This document shows, piece after piece, positions 57,002-64,000 of a stretch of DNA of 64,000 nt. Numbering within the stretch: the first letter of the stretch is position 1; each line of letters starts with the position of its first letter. Source of the DNA: Thermomicrobiales bacterium (GTDB lineage: Bacteria; Chloroflexota; Chloroflexia; Thermomicrobiales; UBA6265); NCBI GenBank assembly GCA_041390825.1, contig JAWKPF010000016.1:1-64000 (forward strand), written 5' to 3'. The notes under the pieces are model-generated. The model saw nothing but the letters and a program-made list of their open reading frames with translations, was not told where the DNA came from and made no database searches. Made by a program: the position numbers and the translations under genes.

Positions 57002-58228
57002 ATGCCGATCGATCTGCCTGCTTCCAAGCCGCCAATCACACCGGAAACCGGGTTGGGCGGACGTCGCCCACGGTTCTTCTATTTGGTCAGTCTGCCGCTC
57101 TGGTTGGCGGTCGTGCTGCGGTCATTCGATGCGGACGGGGATGCGGATCGGCAACCCCTGACTCTTCTGTTGCTCCTGGTCTATCTGGCGCTCTTCGTCA
57201 CCGGCGACCGGCTGAGTCGCCGCTTTCACTGGTATGAGCATCTCTATTTCGGGCTGCAGCTCACGATCGTCTTTGCGGCGATGGTGGCCCAGCCCGAGCT
57301 CGACTTTTTTCCAGTCTTGTTGATTCCAATAAGCGCGCAGATTGCGCTCGTTCCCGATCGCCGCTGGCGGCGTTTCTGGTTCGCAGCGACCTTCGCGGTC
57401 ATGACTGCGGGGTTGCTGATTTTTCAGGAGCTCTGGCCGCAGCTCGCTGGCGATCATCTTGTTGTACATCGTCGGATACGTTCTCATTGCATCCTATGCG
57501 ACGGTCACCGAGCAGAGAGAGCGTGCAGGTTCAGGCACGCTCCCTCGTCGTGGAACTGCAGGAAGCGAACCGCCAACTGACCGAGAGTGCCGCAACGATC
57601 GAGAATCTGGCGATTGTGGAAGAGCGCAACCGGCTGGCGCGCGAGTTGCACGATTCAGTTAGTCAGTCACTTTATGGTTTGGTGCTCAGCAGCGAAGCGG
57701 CCAGACGCAACCTTGCGAGCGGCAATCACGATGGTCTCGTAGAGGAACTCGATTCCATGAGCGAAGCCGCTCGCACCGCACAGGCGGAGATGCGCCTGCT
57801 GATCTACGAGCTGCGCCCACCAGAGATGGAGGAGCTCGGACTGCAACGCGCGCTCGAGAATCGACTGGCCACCGTCGAGCGCCGTACCGGTCTGCAGGCA
57901 ACGATCACGTACGACGTTGAGCGATGTACCGCCTGCACCGATCGAGCTCGAGCGCATCGCAATCGAGGCGTTGACCAATGCGGTACGGCACAGCGGCGCG
58001 TCGAATGTACGCGTCGTGGTTCGCCAGGGACGGGCGATCGCTGGTGCTGGACGTGGAGGATGACGGCGGTTGGGATCGAAACCGGCGCCGCTGCTGATCG
58101 GATCTGGCGGCATGCGCGCATGCGTGAACGGGCGAAACGTCTCGGCGGAACGTTTACTGTCGTGTCGGATCCAGGCAATGAACCCGCGTGCGGGTGTGAG
58201 ACGCCGCTGCGGCTGCTGGTCACGCTTT
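57002..58228 (+). CDS. NarL-type sensor histidine kinase (frameshifted)
   Basis: Membrane sensor of about 400 residues. ATG 57002; five or six helices in residues 25-160 (FYLVSLPLWLAVVLRS, LLLLLVYLALFVTGD, YFGLQLTIVFAAMVAQ, FWFAATFAVMTAGLLIF, then in another frame AIILLYIVGYVLIAS-like). The HisKA_3 box VEERNRLARELHDSVSQSLY holds the phospho-accepting His, followed by LRLLIYELRPPEMEELGLQR. The ATPase domain is broken near 57940: IAIEALTNAVRHSGAS-type and MRERAKRLGGTFTVVSDPG are recoverable. Frame changes near 57450, 57520, 57940 and 58040. Partner of the next gene. Confidence 0.78.
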
Positions 58229-58853
58229 ATTTCATTGCCGACGATCATGCAATTGTGCGCAAAGGATTCGCGCGCTGCTCGACCGAACCCGACGCGTCGA
58301 AGTCATTGGCGAAGCGGGGAGATTGTCGCCATTGAACGGGTGCGTTGGTGTTGCGCCCAGATGACGCTCATGGACCCCGTTCTTCCTGGAATGGAAGGAA
58401 CTGAGGCGATCGCGCCATCCGGGCAACCCTGGTCACCGAGGCGCGCATTCTGGCGTTGACCAGCTTCGTCACCGATGAAAAGGTGCTCCCGGCGATTCGC
58501 GCTGGGGCGCGCGGCTACCTGCTCAAGGACTCCTCACCGGAGGACCTCGTGCGGGCGATTCGCCAGGTGGACCGAGGCGAATCGCCAATCGACCCGTCGG
58601 TCGCGGGTCGGATCATGAGCGCGCTCAGTCAAGCGGCATCGGCAACTCCGGCCACCGATGGGCTCACCACCCGCGAGCTCGATGTGCTGCGCGAGGTGGC
58701 AAGTACTCGAACCAGAGAGTAGCCGCGCACCGCTCAGTGAAGCTACTGTGCGCACCCACATCAGCCATATCCTGAGCAAGCTGGGACTTGCCAGCCGTAC
58801 GCAGGCGACGCTCTACGGCCTTCGGGGAGGGACTCGTTACGCTCGACGACTGA
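58219..58853 (+). CDS. NarL/LuxR-type response regulator (frameshifted)
   Basis: About 210 residues. Receiver: FIADDHAIVRKGFA, phospho-acceptor Asp in QMTLMD, PGMEGTEAIA, ILALTSFVTDEKVLPAIRAG, ARGYLLKDSSPEDLVRAIRQ. HTH: LTTRELDVLREVA, a break at 58700, then LSEATVRTHISHILSKLGLA, SRTQATLYGL. One base restores EGLVTLDD and TGA 58853. The start is unclear because the kinase end and regulator start are both in disturbed sequence. Controls unknown genes, possibly the MMPL transporter downstream. Confidence 0.8.
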
Positions 58854-59056
58854 TCGCCCAGATGCTGCATCGCCAGTCGCGCAGAAAAACGGTTCCCGGC
58901 TGGCGACCGGCCTTCTACAACATTCCGCTGACCTGCTCCCCTGAATCACCACCAAACAGCGGAGAGCGAATTCCATCGGACGGCGGTCGGCAAGTCGATC
59001 TCCCGCCGATACAACGAGTGTGGGCGCTGATCAGCGCCGATTGGCTTCGTTGATGG

Positions 59057-61252
59057 ATGACTGCCGCCATGTTGAACGGTTTTCAGGAGGCGCTGCCTCG
59101 ATATTCATTTTCCTCTCCGCGACGTACGATCCTGATTTGGATGGCTGGACTGGTGCTGCTCGTCACGCTTGCCGCGGTGGCCGGCGGAGAGCTCGGTACA
59201 GAGAATCAGTTCATCTCAGAGCCAGAATCGGTGCAGGCCGATCGGCTCCTCGAGAGCGAGTGGGGAGCGGAAGATCAATCAGACGACTATCCCGAGCTGC
59301 TGGTCGTCGAATCCGCTGGAATGACACTGGATGACCCCGCCTACCACACCGCGGTGGAATCGCTGGCGCGGGCGCTCGAGACGAATGGAGCGACCGCCAT
59401 CACCTGGTACGAAGCGAACGAAGCTGGGGATGAGCGGGCAGACACGCTGAGGTCAGCCGATGGAACGACCACCCTGATCCCATATCGTCCCAGTGGCGAA
59501 CGCGATGCAGCTGATGCCGCGGTGCTTGCCGCAGCCACCGAGTGGCGTCATTGGTGCATTTCGTCAGCGAAGATCGTTTCGATGACGCAGTCGACGAGAT
59601 GACCGAACACGATCTCATCCGTTCGGAAGTGTTTGGTCTTCCAGCGGCTTTGCTGGTGCTGATCCTTGTGTTCGGCGCGCTGGTGGCGGCTGGAATTCCG
59701 ATCGTGTTGTCGATCGTTTCCATCGCCGGGGCGGTGGGGTTGACGCTGCTCCTGGGTCGGGTGACCTCGATGTCGGTCTACGCGCTCAACATGATTTCCA
59801 TGATTGGTCTGGCGGTCGGGGTGGACTACGCGCTCTTCATCGTCGACCGGTTCAGGGAAGAACGCCGGATGGGACATGCACCGGCTGAAGCGATGGCGCG
59901 CACCGCCGCTACCTCTGGGCGCGCGGTCCTCTTTTCAGGGGCGACCGTGGCAATCAGCCTGCTGGGCATGCTCCTGCTCCCCACCACGCTCTTTCGCAGT
60001 CTCGGTGCTGGAGCAATCCTGGTGGTCGTGGTCGCACTCCTGGCGACGCTCACTTTGCTTCCGGCGCCTGGCGATCTCGGGGAGCAGGCTCGACTGGCCG
60101 CGTCGTCCGCAATGGCTTGGAGCGCGCACAAGGGCGACGCACTCGGACCGGCTCGTCCGTTTGGTGCTGCGACGGCCGGGGATCAGCGCCTTGGCTGCCA
60201 TTGCAGTTCTCTTCCTGCTTGCCTTGCCAGCTCTGTCGATGGAACGCGGGGCTGCCGGAATCGAATCGATGCCACCTGGCGATCTACGCGCTGGATACGA
60301 AATTTTGGCTCGCGACTTCGCTGCCGGCCTGACCGATCCGGTCGAAATTGTGGTTGCCGGATCGAATGACGACGCGACCAACGGCGCCATCGAGCGACTG
60401 CTGGACGGTCTCGCGGCCGATTCCGCGTTCGCCCCGCCGACGGACCAAGCATGGAACGATGCAGGCACCTTGGCATTGGTCGAAGTGCCACTCACCATCG
60501 ACGGAAACACGCCCGAGGCCTATGCCGCAATCGAGCGCTTGCGTGTCGACCTGATACCGACGGCCTTTGCCGGGATCGACGCGTGCGTCCTGGTTGGCGG
60601 GGATGTCGCCGAAACGGCCGACTTCGATGCGCTGGTCGGCCTGTGGACACCGCGGGTCTTGGCGATCGTTCTTGGGCTTTCATTCCTGGTGCTGCTACTG
60701 GCATTCCGGTCGATCGTCGTACCGGTGAAGGCGCTTCTGCTGAATTTGCTTTCGGTCGGTGCAGCCTATGGGGCGATGGTTTTCGTCTTCCAGCAAGGGC
60801 ATGGTGTCGGGCTATTCGGTTTCCAACGAACACCAACCATCGAGGCCTGGATCCCAATCTTTCTCTTCAGCATCCTCTTCGGATTGTCGATGGACTACCA
60901 CATCTTCCTTTTATCCCGAATTCGGGAAGCGTGGGACCGGACCGGCGACAATTCGCTGGCCGTTGCCGATGGGCTGCATGTCACCCGGCGCATCATCACC
61001 GGTGCTGCGGCAATCATGGTGGTCGTATTCGCCGCATTCGCTACAGCCGATCTGGTGATGTTCCAGCAGCTTGGTTTCGGGTTGGCGGTCGCGATACTCC
61101 TCGATGCCACCGTGATTCGGCTGGTGCTCGTGCCTGCTTCGATGCGCTTGCTCGGCGACTGGAACTGGTACCTCCCTCACCGGCTCGAGTGGCTCCCAAG
61201 GGTGCACGTGGAGTCGGCGAGGACGTCCGACTCTGCGGTCACCGTGGGATGA
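59057..61252 (+). CDS. MMPL/RND family transporter (two frameshifts)
   Basis: About 730 residues. ATG 59057 or 59069. First helix RTILIWMAGLVLLVTLAAVA, then an extracellular loop (DRLLESEWGAEDQSDDYPEL). Breaks near 59545 and 60070 split three open frames. Helices: VFGLPAALLVLILVFGALVA, NMISMIGLAVGVDYALFIVD (conserved GVDYALF), TAATSGRAVLFSGATVAISL, SALAAIAVLFLLALPAL, a second large loop, LAIVLGLSFLVLLLAFRSIV, FLFSILFGLSMDYHIFLLSR and GLAVAILLDATVIRLVLVPA. Two six-helix repeats with Asp residues in the conserved GxDY motifs, as in MmpL lipid exporters. Substrate unknown. Terminator follows. Confidence 0.85.
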
Positions 61253-61271
61253 CCTGTCGGTCTGTTCGAAT

Positions 61272-61299
61272 ACTGGCGGGCCGCATGCTGCCCGCCAGT
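61272..61299 (+). terminator. Terminator hairpin after the MMPL gene
   Basis: ACTGGCGGGC and GCCCGCCAGT pair perfectly around CGCATGCT, followed by CCGTTCTTT. Twenty bases after the MMPL stop. Confidence 0.7.
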
Positions 61300-61398
61300 C
61301 CGTTCTTTCCCAATCGCGGAGCCGGTCGTCCTGGCGAGCGTGGCCGGTATGGACTGATAGACTTCCGGGAGTTCGGCGGCAACGAGAGGAAGACGGCG

Positions 61399-62607
61399 AT
61401 GTCTGGTCCAGATGTGATCGTGGTTGGTGGCGGTGTCAATGGTTGCTCGATTGCGTTTCGATTGGCGCAGGCGGGCAAGAAGGTGCATCTCTTCGACCAG
61501 CGAGGCATCTGTTCCGGAGCGTCGGGTCGCAACGGCGGCATGACCAGCGAGGGCGCGCGCATGCATAGCGATGGCGCACGCCAGCTCTATGACATCACCT
61601 CGGCCAACTGGCGCATGTTGCAGGAGCTGCCGGACGAACTGGGGGTCGATTTCCAGCTGCGAAAATCGGGCACGATCGAGATCGGGCAAACCAAAGCGCA
61701 GTGGGACCACATGGTCGAGCGATATGAAATCGAGCGCGCCGCTGGAGCAAGCCCCGAACTTCTGGACGCGAAAGAGACCCGCAAACTGATGCCTGCGGTG
61801 ACCGAGGACATCTACGGTTCCAAGTACACACGCAGCGCCGGTCATCTTTGGCCATTTGCGCTGGTCGACGGGTTTGCCAATGCGGCTGCCCGCCTCGGTG
61901 CCGAGATTCGCACACATACCCCGGTTGCGAAGATTCTGGAGCATTCAGGACGCGCTGCCGGCGTCGAGTTGCTGGACGGCTCACGTGTGCATGCCGAAGA
62001 AGTCGTGCTGGCGACCAACTCGTACACGCCGCTGCTCTTGCGCCAATTGCCAGCGGGCGCCATCGTTCCGGCACGCGGCCAGATTCTCGCTACCGAGCCG
62101 GTCGCGCCTATCTTGCCGCTCGCCTGGGGCAATAACTTCGACAAGGAATACGGCCGTCAGGTGCCCGGTGGCCCCATCGTTTGCGGGGGATTCCGCCGCC
62201 TGGATGAGCAGGAAGGACTCGGACTCTACGAAGAGCGGGTCACGCTGCCGGTCATGAGCGGAATCGGCAAGCGGCTCGTTGGGCTGTTCCCGGTGTTGAA
62301 AGGCGTGCGCGTGGTGCGCATGTGGGCCGGAATCATGGGATTTACACCGGACGGACTGCCATTGATCGGACGCACCAGCATCATGCAGGGACTCACGATC
62401 GTGGCCGGATTCAACGGCGGCGGGTTTTCCTGGGGCGCAATCAACGGCAAGATCGTTGCCGATGAGATCACGGGCAGGAACCACGGGTTCGATCTGAGCT
62501 ACTTCCTTCCCGACCGGTTCGTGGAAAAAGGAACCGCCTGGCACAACCCATATACCGCCGGCGAGAAGGGCCAGACCGCTCGCACGGCCAGCGCGGCGGT
62601 GCTGTAA
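61399..62607 (+). CDS. FAD-dependent oxidoreductase (D-amino acid oxidase/DAO family)
   Basis: 402 residues from ATG 61399 (GAGAGGAAG upstream); the longer open frame to 60451 is an overlap with the MMPL gene. Dinucleotide site DVIVVGGGVNGCSIAFRLAQ, KKVHLFDQRGICSGASGRNG (flavin contact), VVLATNSYTPLLLRQLPAGA, VRMWAGIMGFTPDGLPLIGR and VAGFNGGGFSWGAINGKIVA. Oxidises an amine or amino acid, likely a secondary amine such as a glycine derivative. A small C-terminal extension (about 35 residues) is present. Intact frame. Confidence 0.88.
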   Translation: MSGPDVIVVGGGVNGCSIAFRLAQAGKKVHLFDQRGICSGASGRNGGMTSEGARMHSDGARQLYDITSANWRMLQELPDELGVDFQLRKSGTIEIGQTKAQWDHMVERYEIERAAGASPELLDAKETRKLMPAVTEDIYGSKYTRSAGHLWPFALVDGFANAAARLGAEIRTHTPVAKILEHSGRAAGVELLDGSRVHAEEVVLATNSYTPLLLRQLPAGAIVPARGQILATEPVAPILPLAWGNNFDKEYGRQVPGGPIVCGGFRRLDEQEGLGLYEERVTLPVMSGIGKRLVGLFPVLKGVRVVRMWAGIMGFTPDGLPLIGRTSIMQGLTIVAGFNGGGFSWGAINGKIVADEITGRNHGFDLSYFLPDRFVEKGTAWHNPYTAGEKGQTARTASAAVL

Positions 62608-62620
62608 ACGACGCCACGAC

Positions 62621-63618
62621 CTATTCGTGGATGAGCATCGGGGCGCTGAGCGGGGTCCATTGGTAGAGCCACTCGGCATCAGGCACGGCCAGGGTGACGC
62701 AGCCATGGCTGACGGCATTGCCGAAGTCTTCATGCCAATAAACGCCGTGGATGTAGTACCCGCCCGAGCGAAAGACCATGATCCAGGGCACACCCGGAAT
62801 GTCCCAATGCTCGCCGTTGACGGTGGCTACCGTTCGCTTGGCTGGAACCTTTTGCGAGATCGTGAAGGCTCCGAGTGGGGTGCGAAAACCGGGCTTCCCT
62901 GAACTGATGATCAGACGGGCGTCCGGTTCACGGTCGTTCCAGGCGATCAGCGTCTGATTCGAGATGTCGACCTCGATCCATTTCTCGTTCGGCCGAAAAG
63001 CTCTATGTATCTGGTCGCCAGCCAACCCTCGACCTCCGGCAACTGAACGTGGATCCAGTCGGACTCACTGGAGCCGTCGACAGTGTCCAGCACGGTGGCG
63101 AGCGTGTTGGTGGACAGCTCGCGCAGGACTGTGCTTCTGGCATTAGGTTGCGCACGCAGTTTCAATCGAACCCGGGGGCGCACCAGGTCGCCGGGTCGAA
63201 ACGATGCGAGCGCACGATCGCCGGGCGCGTCCGGTCGTGAGACTGTGAGGGGGACGCTTGCCCGGGCCTCGACCAGGTCCAGGTAGCGCGTGGCGACATA
63301 GCATGGAGCGCCGGTTGCGTCGGAATCTTCCCGCACCCTGGCCCAAATGCGCCCCTCGGAGCGTATCGGATCGCTCAACAGCTCGACACGTTCACCCGCC
63401 TCGAAGGTGCGCAAGATTGTGGCGGCGGTGGACATCCACGCGCGCCCATTGACCGAAGCGCGGTTGATTTGAGCCAAATCGCCTGTCATCAGGTTGGTGC
63501 GCTCCGTTGCAGGAATGACCAGCATTTCCGATCGAGCGCTTCTGGACCCGCTCTCCGTCTCACCGTGAGCCAGGAGTGCAGGTACGGGGTCGATTGAATC
63601 GGGCGATGGATCGATCAC
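62621..63618 (-). CDS. L,D-transpeptidase with SH3-like domains (one frameshift)
   Basis: About 330 residues if the break near 63000 is joined (ATRYIELF then PNEKWIEVDISNQTLIAWND). N-terminal half has two SH3b-like units ending SDATGAPCYVATRYLDLVE and SDWIHVQLPEVEGWLATRYI. The YkuD domain has RTPLGAFTISQKVP, VPWIMVFRSGGYYIHGVYWH and the catalytic SHGCVTLAVPDAEWLY, with the Cys nucleophile. Makes 3-3 cross-links in peptidoglycan. GTG 63618 is preceded immediately by an in-frame stop and no signal peptide is visible, so the N-terminus may be damaged. Upstream paralog at 63765. Confidence 0.8.
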
Positions 63619-63704
63619 GAGCGGAACTCAGGGCGTTGGCGATGACTTGCCGGCGACTTGCCGGCGCGAACTATCGACGGAGGAGGGATCCATGCGCAAG
63701 GGAC

Positions 63705-63740
63705 GAAAAAACGGGGCATCCCCGGGAGGGACACCCCGTT
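63705..63740 (-). terminator. Intrinsic terminator after the partial L,D-transpeptidase
   Basis: On the minus strand, AACGGGG and CCCCGTT enclose an inner TCCC/GGGGA pairing, followed by a run of six or seven T. Strong, strand-specific terminator 25 bases after the stop at 63765, so the two transpeptidase genes are separate units. Confidence 0.8.
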
Positions 63741-63764
63741 CTATCTGTGCGATCGTGGGGATCG

Positions 63765-64000
63765 CTAGTAGTGAATCCAAACGCGCGTGCCCGAAGGCGC
63801 CCAACCGTACAGCCACTCGGCATACGGCACCGGGAGATTGACGCATCCGTGGCTCCGCACTCTACCGAAGTCGTTGTGCCAGTAGGCGCCGTGGATGTAG
63901 AACCCGCCAGCACGGAAGAGCATGGCCCATGGGACGCCCGGAGTGTTCCAGCACTCGCCGTTGACACACGCGGCCATGGTGACCGAGGGGTACTTGGTCG
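63765..64000 (-). CDS. L,D-transpeptidase, C-terminal part (cut by right edge)
   Basis: The last 78 residues of a YkuD domain; the start lies beyond the window. TKYPSVTMAACVNGECWN, TPGVPWAMLFRAGGFYIHGA, YWHNDFGRVRSHGCVNLPVP, YAEWLYGWAPSGTRVWIHY. The catalytic SHGCV is intact. Very close to the neighbouring YkuD domain (shared PGVPW-MxFRxGGxYIHG and EWLY), so a tandem duplication is likely. Confidence 0.9.
   Translation of the reverse strand, partial: TKYPSVTMAACVNGECWNTPGVPWAMLFRAGGFYIHGAYWHNDFGRVRSHGCVNLPVPYAEWLYGWAPSGTRVWIHY

Noticed and set aside
60451..61398. Long N-terminal extension of the FAD oxidoreductase
   Set aside because: The upstream part overlaps the MMPL gene in another frame and has no oxidoreductase features. 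The dinucleotide-binding start MSGPDVIVVGGG with a ribosome site lies at 61399.
1..64000. CRISPR arrays, rRNA operons, prophage, insertion sequences
   Set aside because: No regularly spaced repeats with unique spacers, no rRNA sequence, and no transposase or phage structural genes were recognised on either strand. The tandem heptads have no spacers.

Overview
The window is high-GC bacterial chromosome. The gene content fits a member of the Chloroflexota, probably Thermomicrobia-like: secreted proteins with long Thr-Pro linkers, several SARP/LAL-type LuxR regulators, a CoxG-like protein, DUF917, a diaminopimelate epimerase, a class A penicillin-binding protein and two L,D-transpeptidases. The assignment is an inference from content; no rRNA or tRNA is present to test it.

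Layout. 1-3.3 kb (minus): a polar amino acid ABC importer (binding protein, two permeases, ATPase; the ATPase runs off the left edge). 3.4-35.6 kb: recognisable genes that are almost all broken by repeated single-base frameshifts while their catalytic motifs survive: a SelA-like PLP enzyme, a U32-like protein, nitronate monooxygenase, a KAS II (fabF) next to a zinc ribbon, DinB, DUF2568, PBP1A, a large LuxR regulator, a secreted double-CAP protein with calcium-binding repeats, an ECF sigma factor followed by a zinc-finger/alkyltransferase gene and an EamA transporter, PPK2 plus flavin reductase, an HpaB-type monooxygenase-RidA-DUF1028 operon, secreted and membrane hydrolases, DUF917, Nudix, CoxG, YggT and an M20 dipeptidase. 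35.6-64 kb: mostly intact genes: DsrE, a membrane MutS-like ATPase with an NYN protein, ROK kinase, dapF, a LuxR regulator, a regulator-phosphofructokinase-dynamin operon, a CBS protein, PadR, a branched-chain aminotransferase, a TlpA thioredoxin with its membrane partner, MarR, a helicase-associated-domain protein, pyrophosphatase, a NarL-type two-component pair, an MMPL transporter, an FAD oxidoreductase and two tandem L,D-transpeptidases.

The frameshift pattern (every gene type affected, active sites kept, abrupt edges near 3.4 and 35.6 kb) looks like local sequence error rather than a graveyard of pseudogenes. Entries typed 'pseudogene' therefore mean 'not readable as one frame in this sequence'. 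Their ends are approximate unless a stop or start is argued for.

How genes work together: many neighbours overlap by ATGA or GTGA, giving likely translationally coupled operons (ABC importer; fabF-dinB; ppk2-flavin reductase; hpaB-ridA-DUF1028; NYN-MutS; TlpA pair). Points of most interest are the ECF sigma/zinc-finger/alkyltransferase unit, the Rut-like oxidative cluster built on an HpaB-type oxygenase, the heptad-repeat elements that sit exactly at gene 3' ends, and a 38-bp duplication of the padR start that brackets a dispersed repeat.
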